A stretch of 64,000 bases of DNA from Actinomadura livida (GTDB lineage Bacteria; Actinomycetota; Actinomycetes; Streptosporangiales; Streptosporangiaceae). Numbering within the stretch: position 1 is the first letter of the stretch; each line of letters opens with the position of its first letter. The notes below the pieces were generated by a model, which had not been told where the DNA came from, made no database searches, and saw nothing but the letters and a program-made list of their open reading frames with translations. The translations under genes and the position numbers were made by a program. The stretch is taken from the NCBI RefSeq assembly GCF_014648675.1, contig NZ_BMRO01000023.1, positions 13,338 through 77,337 on the forward strand. The letters run 5' to 3'. Of this stretch, positions 8,509 through 17,462 are shown piece after piece.

Positions 8509-9735
8509 TCAGCGGCTCAGCGCGCCCAGGGGGTCGGCCAGCAGCGCGGCGAAGCCCAGTTCGGCCGCGCCCGCGAGGGTCGAGTCGTACCCGAGCGCCG
8601 CCGTCCGGAGCGCGACGCGCTCCCGGGAGACCGGCAGGACGCTGTTCTGCACGCGGGTGTCCACCTGCGCCGCGGCGCCGCGGTAGATCTCGCTCAGCAT
8701 GCCGCCGAAGATCACGACACCCGGGTTGAACAGGTTGATCAGGTTGGCGACGCCGATGCCGAGCCAGTCGCCGACCCGGTCCAGCGCCGCGCGGGCGGCC
8801 GCGTCGCCGCGCTCCGCCGCCTGCACGACGCCGCGCACGCCCTCGCGGCCGAGCGGCCCGCCGGCGCGTCCGGCCGCCTCCAGCAGCGCCTCCTCGCCCA
8901 CCTCCGCCTCCAGGCAGCCCCGCGAACCGCAGTTGCAGGGCCGCCCGTCGTAGGGGTTGACGATCATGTGCCCGAGTTCGGCGGCGTAGCCCTCGTCGCC
9001 GTCCAGCAGCCTGCCGCCGACGATGATGCCGCCGCCCACGCCCACGTCGCCGTGGAGGTAGACGAGGTTCCTGCTGCCGGCGCCCGCGCCGCGCTCGTGC
9101 TCGGCCAGTGCGCCCAGGTGGGCCTCGTTGCCGACGGCCACGGGCAGCCCGAGCCCGAGGCGGCGGCCGAGCGCCGGGCCGAAGTCGAGATCCGTCCAGC
9201 CGATGGTGGGCACCAGCCGCACCTTCCCGTCCGCGGCCCTGATCAGGCCGCAGTAGGACGCGCCTACGCCGACGCACGTCGCGTCCGGCGGCGCGGCGGC
9301 CACGAGCTCGGCACCGAAGCCGGCGAGGACGGTGACGACCTCGTCCAGGTCGTCGTTGCCGCGGCGCCGTGCCGCCTCCCTGCGCTCCAGCACCGTGCCG
9401 CCGAGCCCCACCCTGGCGGCGACGAGGCGGTCGACCGCGACGTCGAAGGCCAGCACGTACACCTGGCCGGTCTCGGGACGGACCACCAGCGACGGCCGCC
9501 CGGCGCGGCCCGTCGTCGCCGACGTCTCCTCGCGCACCAGGCCCGTCGCCGCGAGCTTGCTGATCAGCGTCAGGATCGTGCTCCGGTTGACGCCCATCCG
9601 GTCGGCGAGCTCGGTGCGCGACACCGCGCCGTCGCGGTGCACCTCCCGCAGCAGGACCCCGAGGTTGCGCCGCCGCGACACCTGCGAAACCAGCCGTCCC
9701 GTGCCGATGGCCCCCGACACGGTCGAGGACGACAT
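8509..9735 (-). CDS. ROK family transcriptional regulator (NagC/XylR type)
   Basis: The 408-residue protein carries an N-terminal winged helix (about residues 25-80, with a SRTELADRMGVNRSTI helix-turn-helix) and a C-terminal ROK sugar-kinase-like domain. The structural zinc motif CNCGSRGCLE and the GVGVGGGII-type phosphate-binding segment are present. Such proteins repress sugar-use genes and release DNA on binding a sugar or sugar phosphate. ATG 9735 follows GAGGAG. No sugar operon is adjacent, so the targets are not evident. The gene is intact and of usual length. Confidence 0.9.
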   Translation of the reverse strand: MSSSTVSGAIGTGRLVSQVSRRRNLGVLLREVHRDGAVSRTELADRMGVNRSTILTLISKLAATGLVREETSATTGRAGRPSLVVRPETGQVYVLAFDVAVDRLVAARVGLGGTVLERREAARRRGNDDLDEVVTVLAGFGAELVAAAPPDATCVGVGASYCGLIRAADGKVRLVPTIGWTDLDFGPALGRRLGLGLPVAVGNEAHLGALAEHERGAGAGSRNLVYLHGDVGVGGGIIVGGRLLDGDEGYAAELGHMIVNPYDGRPCNCGSRGCLEAEVGEEALLEAAGRAGGPLGREGVRGVVQAAERGDAAARAALDRVGDWLGIGVANLINLFNPGVVIFGGMLSEIYRGAAAQVDTRVQNSVLPVSRERVALRTAALGYDSTLAGAAELGFAALLADPLGALSR

Positions 9736-9996
9736 GGCTCCTCCTCTCCCGACGTGACACCGCCAAGTTACCCAAGGGCGCCCTTCCCGTCGCCCGCCCG
9801 GCCCGGCTCCGGCGCCCGCCGTGCGACGATCGGACACCGGGCGTTCCAGTGATTCACCTGCCCGTTCGGGCACGTCAGGTGGCGCGGGACGGCACCCGTA
9901 AAGATTCCGTAAACGGGTTCCGCCAGTGTTCGGGCTATCGGGACGGCGGGGTCCGCCGCCCCGGCCGGCACGACCTGACTCGAAAGGACGAAACCC

Positions 9997-10560
9997 ATGC
10001 GCAAGCTCAAGCTGCAGGTCCAGACCTCCCTCGACGGCTACATGGGCGGCCCGAACGGCGAGATGGACTGGATGACCTTCCCCTGGACCGACGACATCAA
10101 CGCCTACCTCGACGAGCTGTCCGGGTCGGTCGACACGATCGTGCTGGGCCGCAAGCTCGCCGAGGGCTTCATCCCCGCCTGGGAGAGCGGTCCGGAGGGC
10201 GAGGACCAGAAGTCCATCGACTGGATGAACAACACCCCCAAGGTCGTCATCTCCGACTCGCTCACCGAGTCGCCGTGGAAGAACGCCACCGTCGCCGGGG
10301 GCGACCTCTCGGAGATCGTGAACGGGCTGAAGGCGCAGCCCGGCGGCGACCTGATCGCCTACGGGGGCAGCACGCTCGTGACGAACCTGATCGCGCGGGA
10401 GCTGATCGACGAGCTCCACCTGCTCGTCAACCCGGCCTCGCTGGGCGCGGGGCTGCCCGTGTTCCCCGACGTGGACGGCCACCAGCGGTTCCAGCTCGTC
10501 GCGGCCCGCCCGTTCGACTGCGGGATCACCGCCCTGCACCTCGAACCGAAGCGCTCCTGA
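9997..10560 (+). CDS. Dihydrofolate-reductase-like (RibD C-terminal) family protein
   Basis: The 187-residue protein has the RibD_C/DHFR-like fold signature: an LQVQTSLDGYMGGPNGEMDW start, a DTIVLGRKLAEGF strand and a late YGGSTLVTNLI nucleotide-binding loop. Members bind NAD(P)H, and most have no proven substrate. ATG 9997 follows GAAAGGA. Two paralogues occur at 29996-30640 and 34400-35002. The first 260 bases upstream hold no other gene. Confidence 0.88.
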   Translation: MRKLKLQVQTSLDGYMGGPNGEMDWMTFPWTDDINAYLDELSGSVDTIVLGRKLAEGFIPAWESGPEGEDQKSIDWMNNTPKVVISDSLTESPWKNATVAGGDLSEIVNGLKAQPGGDLIAYGGSTLVTNLIARELIDELHLLVNPASLGAGLPVFPDVDGHQRFQLVAARPFDCGITALHLEPKRS

Positions 10561-10594
10561 CCGCCGCCGACCGCTCGCGTCGGTCGGGCCGGGA

Positions 10595-11025
10595 TCAGTT
10601 GGCGGACGCGGCGGACAGGCGGTACGTGGTGCCGCTGCTGCCCTGCACCCAGGCGTCGGGCAGGGCGGCGGCCAGCGCGTGCTGGGCGCGCCAGCCCGTG
10701 CAGTGGCCCGGGACCACGAGGCTCGGGGCGAACTCGGTCAGCGCCTGGACGGTGGGCGGGATGATCGGTTCGAACGCCGGGCCGCCCAGGTGGAACCCGC
10801 CGAGGAGGCCGTGCAGGCGGTCGACGCCGGTCAGCCGCTGCGCGTGCCGGACGATGTTGACCGCGCCCGAGTGCCCGCAGCCCGTCAGCACGACGAGCCC
10901 CCGGTCGCGGACGTTCACGATGAGCGCCTGGTCGTCGATCACCAGCGGGTCGTGGACCCACTCGCTGCCCGTCCACGCCTGGTGCGGGGGCGGCATTCCG
11001 CGCTCGAACTCGGTGGTGCGGTCGC
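10595..11025 (-). pseudogene. C-terminal fragment of an MBL-fold metallohydrolase
   Basis: The frame keeps the C-terminal half of the dihydropterin-synthase-like metallo-beta-lactamase family: the ERGMPP segment, VLTGCGHSGAVN, GGFHL and VPGHCTGW motifs. The entire N-terminal half with the metal-binding HxHxDH motif is missing. The upstream in-frame sequence is Gly/Arg-rich and low in complexity. The family is usually about 280 residues, and about 140 remain recognisable here. It is most likely a decayed remnant. An unrecognised short functional form is possible but would lack the metal site. Confidence 0.7.
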
Positions 11026-11182
11026 GATCGGGTCGACCGCCGTCCCCGCCGCCGGGCGCGGCATGGCCGCCGAAGCCTCCCCGGGTGTGCCCGCCGTCTC
11101 GCACATACCGGCAGCCTAACGCCCGGGGAGCCGGGTCCCACGGCCGCGGCGCCCGCTCGATGATCATGGAGGTGGGGCCGGG

Positions 11183-11947
11183 TCAGGCCATGGTGGTGAT
11201 GGTCGCTTCTATGCCGTAGTGGTCGGACAGATACGTCTCGGTGCCATCGGGAAGGCGGATGCGGTCCTTGAAGACCACGCGGGTGGTGGCGTCCATGCCC
11301 GGCCTAATGAGCATTTGGTCAATGGGCCCGATCGCGGCATAGTCGGGGTTGTAAGTGGTGGCCGTGTCACCGTTCAGCGCGTCCCGCAAACCGGCGGCGG
11401 ACGCGAAATCCTGGAACAGGCGATGGTCGCGGGGGACGTTGAAGTCGCCCATGACGACCATGGGTTCTGCCGCGTCCACCCTGCCGATGTGGGCGGCCAG
11501 TTCGCGCAGTTCGGATTCCTCGGTCTTCGTGTAGACGTTGGACGGCGCCCAGTCCATGTCCATGTTCGCGGAGAGATGCGTGTTCACGACCGTCAGGAAA
11601 CCGCCGGAGGCGGGCAGGCGGACGCGCGTGAAAAACGCGCCCTTGCGCATCAGCCATTCCGGGCGCGCCGGGCGGGTGGGCTTGAACGCGCGGTAGTTCC
11701 GGCGGACGATCGGCAGGCGGGACAGGGTCACCAGACCGCCGCGCACCACGGGGAAGGCCGACGCGTGCGCCACGTGCGGGTACGACTTCACGGCACGCCG
11801 GAGACGGGCCAGGTTCAGCGGCGATATGACCTCCTGGAGACAGACCACGTCGTAGTCGGCCTCCTCCAGGATTCCGGCCAGCACGCCCAGCCGGGCCCGC
11901 GAGTTGCCTTGGAACAGCGTGTTGAGGGTGAGGACCCGCGCCTTCAT
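11183..11947 (-). CDS. Endonuclease/exonuclease/phosphatase (EEP) family protein
   Basis: The 254-residue protein has the ordered EEP/DNase I-like motifs: LNTLFQ near the N-terminus, CLQEV with the metal Glu, VVNTHLS, MGDFNVP and a terminal LSDHYGIE. The family cleaves phosphodiesters in nucleic acids, sphingomyelin or inositol phosphates, and the exact substrate cannot be told. There is no signal peptide. ATG 11947 follows GGAGG. It is divergent from the LLM oxidoreductase, with about 160 bases between. Confidence 0.88.
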   Translation of the reverse strand: MKARVLTLNTLFQGNSRARLGVLAGILEEADYDVVCLQEVISPLNLARLRRAVKSYPHVAHASAFPVVRGGLVTLSRLPIVRRNYRAFKPTRPARPEWLMRKGAFFTRVRLPASGGFLTVVNTHLSANMDMDWAPSNVYTKTEESELRELAAHIGRVDAAEPMVVMGDFNVPRDHRLFQDFASAAGLRDALNGDTATTYNPDYAAIGPIDQMLIRPGMDATTRVVFKDRIRLPDGTETYLSDHYGIEATITTMA

Positions 11948-12106
11948 AGTCCCTCCGGCGTGCTGCGCCGCACGTCATCCCACCTGGCCATGCGCATCAC
12001 TCTACGGGCACGCCGCTCTGTGCGTGCGGAGCATTGCCCGCCGTCCCGGACGCTTCCGATACTGGGCGGGCAATGCCGGACGCGGCACGGACGAAGAGGG
12101 GTCGGC

Positions 12107-13213
12107 ATGGGTTTCCAGCTGGGCTTGTTCTCACCGAACACCGAATCGGGGCTCGCGATCACGAACGCCCCGGAAAGGTGGCACGCGACCTGGGACGACA
12201 ATCTCCGTCTCGCCCGGCTGGCGGATGAGAAGGGCATCGACTTCCTGCTGCCCGTCGCGCGCTGGACCGACTGGGGTCCCGGTACCGACTTCCACAGAAG
12301 CGCCCTCGACCCGCTGGTATGGGCGTCCGGGCTGCTGGCCGCCACGAGCCGCATCCGCGTTTTCAGCACCGTCCACACCGCGTTCCACCATCCGGTCGTC
12401 GCGGCCAAGCAGCTTGCGACCGCCGACCATCTCAGCAAGGGCCGGATCGGGCTGAACATCGTCGCGGGGTGGCACGCTCCCGAATACGAGATGTTCGGGC
12501 TCACCCTGCCCGACGACCACGACACGCGGTACGCGCTCGCGCAGGAATGGTGGGACGTCGTCAAACGCATCTGGTCGGTCGACGAGCCTTTCGACCACGA
12601 AGGGGAGTTCTTCCAGCTGAAGAATGTCGTGGGGAGACCCAAGCCGTACAACGGGCACGGCCTCCCGGTCATCAACGCGGGCTCGTCCGCGCAGGGCCGT
12701 TCCTTCGCCGCACGCAACGCCGACCGCGCGTTCACCGTCGTCGGCGGCCCCGATGACGGGGCGGAGATCGTGCGGGCCATCCGCGCGGAGGCCGCGTCCC
12801 ACGGCCGGGCGGTCGGGGTCTTCACGCTCGGCCACGTGGTGTGCCGCCCGACGAAGGCCGAGGCGGAGGACTTCCTGCGCTACTACGCCGACGAGCACGC
12901 CGACTGGCCCGCCGTGGACGAGGTGATGCGGCTGCAGGGCCTGCACGCGCAGTCGTTCACGCCCGAGATGCTGCAGGTCTACCGGGGAAGGTTCGCCGCC
13001 GGCCACGGGAGCTGCCCGCTGGTCGGCGACCCGGACACCGTCGCGGACGCCCTCGCGGAGTTCGCGAGTGCGGGATTTGACGGTATCGCTCTGTCGTTCC
13101 TCAATTACGCTGACGAACTTGGCTACTTCGCGGACGAGGTCATGCCACGGCTACGGGCGCGGGGTGTCCTGTCCACCGACCCTCAGGAAACGGCCCCACC
13201 GACACGACCATGA
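12107..13213 (+). CDS. LLM-class flavin-dependent oxidoreductase (monooxygenase)
   Basis: The 368-residue protein is a TIM-barrel luciferase-like monooxygenase. LARLADEKGIDFLLPVARW, the FSTVHTAFHHP strand, ATADHLSKGR and NIVAGWHAPEYEMFG match the FMNH2-dependent sulfone/pyrimidine-oxygenase branch (SfnG/RutA-like). The substrate is unresolved. ATG 12107 is chosen for its GAAGAGG site, and the far-upstream in-frame extension runs through the divergent promoter. Its stop overlaps the AraC start by 4 bases, so the two are translationally coupled. Confidence 0.88.
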   Translation: MGFQLGLFSPNTESGLAITNAPERWHATWDDNLRLARLADEKGIDFLLPVARWTDWGPGTDFHRSALDPLVWASGLLAATSRIRVFSTVHTAFHHPVVAAKQLATADHLSKGRIGLNIVAGWHAPEYEMFGLTLPDDHDTRYALAQEWWDVVKRIWSVDEPFDHEGEFFQLKNVVGRPKPYNGHGLPVINAGSSAQGRSFAARNADRAFTVVGGPDDGAEIVRAIRAEAASHGRAVGVFTLGHVVCRPTKAEAEDFLRYYADEHADWPAVDEVMRLQGLHAQSFTPEMLQVYRGRFAAGHGSCPLVGDPDTVADALAEFASAGFDGIALSFLNYADELGYFADEVMPRLRARGVLSTDPQETAPPTRP

Positions 13214-14220
13214 CTGCTCCCGAAACCCCGCCGCCCCTGTCCGCTCACCAGCGGGTCGCCAGCAAGGACATCGGCGTCCTGCACGACACGGTCGAACCGT
13301 TCGCCGTAGGGCACGACCTCCATGCCCGTGAGCCGGACGTCCCGTTAAACGGCTTGGTGAACGCCGTCGGCGTGGGCGCGGTCACCCTCGTGTGGGTGCG
13401 CTACGGGGGCGGCGGGGTCATCGTGGACACGCCTCCGACCGAGGGGCACTTCGCCATGTGCGCGCCGATCGCGCCGATGGGCGTCGAGTACCAGGCCACG
13501 AAAAGCCGCGACACGGCAGGCGGGAGCCTCGTCCTGTCGCATGACGAGGCGATGCGGATGACGCCCGACCCGCTGCTGGGGTGCCTCGTCATCGCCACGA
13601 GCACCGGCCGGCTCGCCGACCACCTCGCCGGGCAGCTGGGGCGGCGGCACACCCCGCCGCTGCGTTTCCACAGCGTGGACGGCCCGGCGATCCTGCCGTC
13701 CTCGATCGTGGAGCGCACCTGGCGGCACGTGTGCGGCGTGCTCGACCACGTCACGGCGGAGGAGGAGGGGCAGTTGCACCCGCTGGCGGCGCGGAACCTG
13801 GAGGAGTCGCTGCTCACCGCCGTCCTCCTCGGCCTCCCGCACACCGCCACGGAGCGGCTCGCGGAGGCGCCGCCCCGGGCCCCGCACCATCTCGCCGGGG
13901 CGATCCGGGAGTGGATCGAGGCCCACCACGACCGTCCGATCGGCGTCGTCGACATCGCCACGGCGGTGGGGATCGGTGTCCGGCAGCTCCAGACGATCTG
14001 CCAGGACCAGTGGGGGCTGACCCCGACGCAGCTTCTTCGCGGGGTCCGTCTCGACCATGCCCGGACGGCGCTCATCGAGGCCCGGCCGGGTCCGCGCACG
14101 GTCACCGATGTCGCCGGTGCCGCCGGATACGTCCACATGAGCCGGTTCGCCGCCCACTACCGGCAGCGGTTCGGAGAGACCCCGACACAGACCCTCAGGC
14201 GGAGCGGGCAGCTCGTCTGA
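13210..14220 (+). CDS. AraC family transcriptional regulator
   Basis: The 336-residue protein has an N-terminal AraC-ligand-binding-like domain (about residues 20-200) and a C-terminal double helix-turn-helix (about 225-330). The latter shows VVDIATAVGIGVRQLQ and a second helix ending in FGETPTQ, the usual AraC/XylS hallmark. It overlaps the upstream flavin oxidoreductase by ATGA and is probably its regulator. It converges on the EphD-like gene at a gap of only 2 bases. Confidence 0.9.
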   Translation: MTAPETPPPLSAHQRVASKDIGVLHDTVEPFAVGHDLHAREPDVPLNGLVNAVGVGAVTLVWVRYGGGGVIVDTPPTEGHFAMCAPIAPMGVEYQATKSRDTAGGSLVLSHDEAMRMTPDPLLGCLVIATSTGRLADHLAGQLGRRHTPPLRFHSVDGPAILPSSIVERTWRHVCGVLDHVTAEEEGQLHPLAARNLEESLLTAVLLGLPHTATERLAEAPPRAPHHLAGAIREWIEAHHDRPIGVVDIATAVGIGVRQLQTICQDQWGLTPTQLLRGVRLDHARTALIEARPGPRTVTDVAGAAGYVHMSRFAAHYRQRFGETPTQTLRRSGQLV

Positions 14221-14222
14221 GG

Positions 14223-16016
14223 TCAGCCGTGGCGGCGTCCCACGTCCGCCAGGAACCGGTCTCCCGCGCGGCGGCCGATGCGGCCGATCGCCCGGTTCGC
14301 GGTCGGCGACACCCGGGAGAGGGCGCGGCCCAGGCGGGCTTCTGCCGCGACGTACACGACCGGTGTGTCCTGCCGGACCGCCCGCAGGACGGCCCGTGCC
14401 ACCTTCTCCGGCGGGAACCCACGTCGCTCTACCGCGCGTCCCATCCGCTCACGCAGCTCGTTGTCCACGCCTGGGGCCATGCCCACGAAACGGGTCCGGC
14501 CGGTGATGGGCGTGTCGATCGCTCCGGGGCAGATGGCGGAGACACCGACGCCGTAGCGGTCCATGTCGAGGCGGAAGCACTCGGTCATCTGGAGCACCGC
14601 CGCCTTGGTCGCCCCGTACGCGGGCAGTTCGGGGCTCGGCAGGTACGCGACCATGGACGAGATGGTGACGATGTGGCCGCCTTCGCCGCGCTCCATCATC
14701 TGCCGCCCGAACAGGCGGCAGCCCCGGTACATGCCGTCCACGTTGATGGCGCGGATGCGCGCCCAGTCCTCCTCCGGTGTGTCGAGGAGTGAGCCGGCCA
14801 TGGCGATGCCCGCGTTGTTGACGACGACGTCCGGTACGCCGAACGAGTCACGGACGTAGTCGGCGAACCGTTCCATCGCATCCGCGTCGGCGACATCGAC
14901 GCTGTACGCGTGGGCTTCGCCACCGGCCGCGGTGATCTCGTCCACGGTGCGCTTGGCCGCGCCCTCATCGATGTCTGCGACGACCACGCTTCCCCCTTCT
15001 GCGGCGAAGGCGTGGGCGGTGGCGCGGCCGATACCGCTGCCCGCCCCGGTGACGACGACGAGATCACCGCCGAAGTCCCTGCCCGGCACTCCGGCCGCGC
15101 GGGCGCGGGCGAGAGCCTGCGTCTCCGGTCCGCCCTCGATGTGCTCCACGAACTCGGTGACCCAGCGGGCGATGAGGTCCGGGTGGCTGCGGGCCATCCA
15201 GTGCCCGGCGGGCGCACGCCGCACGTACAGCCGCGCCACCGGGCCGCGGGCCGACAGCAGCAGCGACCGCGACCCGTACCGGTCCTTGGTCGGGACGATG
15301 AGCTGCACGGGCACGTCGGTCCGGCCCTCGTCGGCGGGCCCGGCCCCGCCTCCACGGCGGCGGCCCATGTTCGCCCGGTACAGGCCGAGCCCGTTGCGCG
15401 CGTCCGCCGCCAGGGTGGCCGCCGGGTGGCCGGACCGCGGCTCGGCGCCCTCGCGCAGCCCCAGCAGCCGCGGGAACCCCGTGGCCAGGACGCGCGCCGC
15501 GGCCTCCCCGACCTTCGGCGCCATCAGCACCGGCATGTAGACGCTCCGCCGCGCCTGCCCGACGACCTCCGCCACCCCGCGCGGCCCGGACCGGACGGCC
15601 TCCCGCGCCCAGCGCGCCATGTGCCGCCGGTCCGGGCCGGAGATCGAGGTGAGGGACGCGACGCGGCCCCGCAGCCGGTCCCCGATGACGGCCTCCCAGC
15701 CCTGGACCGAGCCCCAGTCATGCCCCACGAGGTGCACGGGCTCCTCGGCACCGACCCCCTCCAGAACAGCCCGGAGGTCGCCCATCAGCGCGTCGAGCCC
15801 GTAGTCGAGCGGGTCGGCGGGCGCGGTCGAGGCTCCGGCGCCCCGCACGTCGTAGGCGACGACGCGGAACCGGCCGGCGAGCCGCTCGGCCACCTCGTCC
15901 CACATCGCGCTCGTGTCCGGGTAGCCGTGCACGAGGACGACCGTCGGCCGGCGCTCCGCACCGCGCACCCGCACCGCCAGCTCGATCTCGCCCGATTTCA
16001 CCCGAAGGTCACCCAT
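14223..16016 (-). CDS. Alpha/beta hydrolase fused to short-chain dehydrogenase (EphD-like)
   Basis: The 597-residue protein has an N-terminal alpha/beta hydrolase (about residues 1-290) with HGYPDTS and GHDWGS, whose Asp is the epoxide-hydrolase-type nucleophile. The C-terminal SDR (about 315-560) shows TGAGSGIG for NAD(P), NNAG, a catalytic Ser in TISSMVAY and YGATK. The order and length match mycobacterial EphD, which acts on epoxy or ketolipid metabolism, so a lipid or epoxide role is plausible. ATG 16016 is preferred over GTG 16028 because GGGGTGG sits 8 bases before it. Confidence 0.88.
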   Translation of the reverse strand: MGDLRVKSGEIELAVRVRGAERRPTVVLVHGYPDTSAMWDEVAERLAGRFRVVAYDVRGAGASTAPADPLDYGLDALMGDLRAVLEGVGAEEPVHLVGHDWGSVQGWEAVIGDRLRGRVASLTSISGPDRRHMARWAREAVRSGPRGVAEVVGQARRSVYMPVLMAPKVGEAAARVLATGFPRLLGLREGAEPRSGHPAATLAADARNGLGLYRANMGRRRGGGAGPADEGRTDVPVQLIVPTKDRYGSRSLLLSARGPVARLYVRRAPAGHWMARSHPDLIARWVTEFVEHIEGGPETQALARARAAGVPGRDFGGDLVVVTGAGSGIGRATAHAFAAEGGSVVVADIDEGAAKRTVDEITAAGGEAHAYSVDVADADAMERFADYVRDSFGVPDVVVNNAGIAMAGSLLDTPEEDWARIRAINVDGMYRGCRLFGRQMMERGEGGHIVTISSMVAYLPSPELPAYGATKAAVLQMTECFRLDMDRYGVGVSAICPGAIDTPITGRTRFVGMAPGVDNELRERMGRAVERRGFPPEKVARAVLRAVRQDTPVVYVAAEARLGRALSRVSPTANRAIGRIGRRAGDRFLADVGRRHG

Positions 16017-16100
16017 GACGCCGCCCACCCCGGTCCGTAAGAGCTCGTTCCCCGTGAAACTACGCCCGTCCGGGAGGCCGCCGACAGCGCGCGGTCCCGC

Positions 16101-16667
16101 CTACCGGACGGGCTGGCGGAGGATCGTGCGCATCTGCGCCGGGTCGGCCTCGCCGGGATCCGACAGGTAGATCTCGTGGTGCAGGCCGTTCCGGACGAGG
16201 CCCTCCGCCTCGATGAGCGCGACCATGCGGGCGAGGGACGCGGGCTCCTCCGAGTAGGGCCCGCGGTGAAGCATCTGGACGCACAGCCCATCGGTGAACG
16301 TCACGCGCTGGACTCGGCACGCCGCGGGCATCCCCGGCCGCACCTGTTCGACGACCGCGTCCACCGAAGTGATGTCGTCCGGAAGCCGGAGGAACAGGTG
16401 CCACCACCACTCGTCGCGCGGCACGTCGAACGGTGAGCGCTCGTCCTCGACCCACCAGCGTCCTTCCAGCGGCACCATCGGCGCACCGAGCGCACCCATG
16501 ACGGTGTACAGCGCGCCCACGCTCTGGCCGTAGGCCGCGCCTCCCGGCTCACCGCGCCCGGTGACGGCCAGGCCCGACACGGGGCCGTGCTCCACCAGCT
16601 CTGGTTCCTCCGCCGCCTCGTACCAGCTCGCCCCCGTCTCCTTCAGGGACGCGTTCACTTCGCTCAC
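16101..16667 (-). CDS. GyrI-like small-molecule-binding protein
   Basis: The 188-residue protein has the SOUL/GyrI-like effector-binding fold: a LHRGPYSEEPASL strand-turn, EGRWWVEDERSPF and a C-terminal HHEIYLSDPGEADP segment followed by a Lys/Arg-terminated tail. Such proteins bind drugs or other hydrophobic ligands. GTG 16667 follows GGAGG and overlaps the MerR stop by 4 bases (GTGA). It therefore forms an operon with the MerR regulator, which carries its own related domain. Confidence 0.85.
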   Translation of the reverse strand: MSEVNASLKETGASWYEAAEEPELVEHGPVSGLAVTGRGEPGGAAYGQSVGALYTVMGALGAPMVPLEGRWWVEDERSPFDVPRDEWWWHLFLRLPDDITSVDAVVEQVRPGMPAACRVQRVTFTDGLCVQMLHRGPYSEEPASLARMVALIEAEGLVRNGLHHEIYLSDPGEADPAQMRTILRQPVR

Positions 16668-17431
16668 TGGGAGTCCTCCACTCGTATCTGCACCCGGGTC
16701 TCCAGGCGCTCGGGCGGCGTGGTCGCGGGGTCGCTGAGGTACACCTCGCGGACCGGCCCCGCAGGCGTGTGCCCGTGGTCGCCGAACCACGCGAGCACGC
16801 CGTGGACGGTGAGCGGAATCTCCTCGTACGGGCCGACATGGACGGCCGAGGCGAACGCGCCACCGGGCAGGAGGTCGTCGCCGTCCGCCGCCTCGACGGT
16901 CACGCGGACGTCGAACTCCTCCTCCATGTCCAGCGGGAACAGCCCGATCAACAGGCTCTCGGGCGACATCCGGGGCAGCAGCCGGGCCACGCACGCCCCC
17001 GTCGCGTCGGGGATCGTCGCGGGCGTCGCGGGCTCGCGGGCGGTGAACACCCGCCGCGCCGGTTCCCGGACCAGCGACACCTCGTGCTCCGGCAGCCCCT
17101 CGGCGAGCACGCGGTCCAGGAGCCGCAGCCCGCGCTGCCGCCTGGCGACGTCGGCTTCGATGCGGTCCCGCGCCGCCTTCAGCTCGGCGCGCTCGTCCCC
17201 GGACAGGACGCGCGCCACGACCGGCAGCGGGACGTCCATCGCCCGCAGCAGGCCGATCATCAGCGCGTCCCGCGCCTGGGCCGGCCGGTAGTACCGGTAG
17301 CCGGACGCGGGGTCCGTCCACGCCGGGGCGAGCAGCCCCAGGTCGTCGTAGTGCCGGAGCTGCTTGACGCTGAGCCGGCACAGCCGGGCGAAGCGTCCGA
17401 TCGGCAGGAGATCCTTGCTCACGGGCACCAC
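16664..17431 (-). CDS. MerR family regulator with GyrI-like effector domain (BltR/TipA type)
   Basis: The 255-residue protein has a MerR winged helix (IGRFARLCRLSVKQLRHYDDLGLL), then SGYRYY, a helical dimerisation arm (about residues 75-115) and a C-terminal GyrI-like ligand domain with a HVGPYEEIP motif. Members sense drugs and activate efflux or sequestration genes. Here the co-transcribed stand-alone GyrI-like protein is the likely target. GTG 17431 or GTG 17422 could be the start, and both follow AGAGG. A 7-5-7 palindrome at 17438-17456 directly upstream fits a MerR operator. Confidence 0.88.
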   Translation of the reverse strand: MVPVSKDLLPIGRFARLCRLSVKQLRHYDDLGLLAPAWTDPASGYRYYRPAQARDALMIGLLRAMDVPLPVVARVLSGDERAELKAARDRIEADVARRQRGLRLLDRVLAEGLPEHEVSLVREPARRVFTAREPATPATIPDATGACVARLLPRMSPESLLIGLFPLDMEEEFDVRVTVEAADGDDLLPGGAFASAVHVGPYEEIPLTVHGVLAWFGDHGHTPAGPVREVYLSDPATTPPERLETRVQIRVEDSQ

Positions 17432-17437
17432 CCTGAC

Positions 17438-17456
17438 CTCTCCCCCAGTGGGAGAG
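17438..17456 (-). promoter_or_regulatory. MerR-type operator (19 bp)
   Basis: CTCTCCC and GGGAGAG are separated by CCAGT, giving the 19-bp dyad typical of MerR sites placed between -35 and -10. It occupies the 31-base gap between the CapA stop and the MerR start. Autoregulation is inferred. Confidence 0.6.
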
Positions 17457-17462
17457 TCCAGC

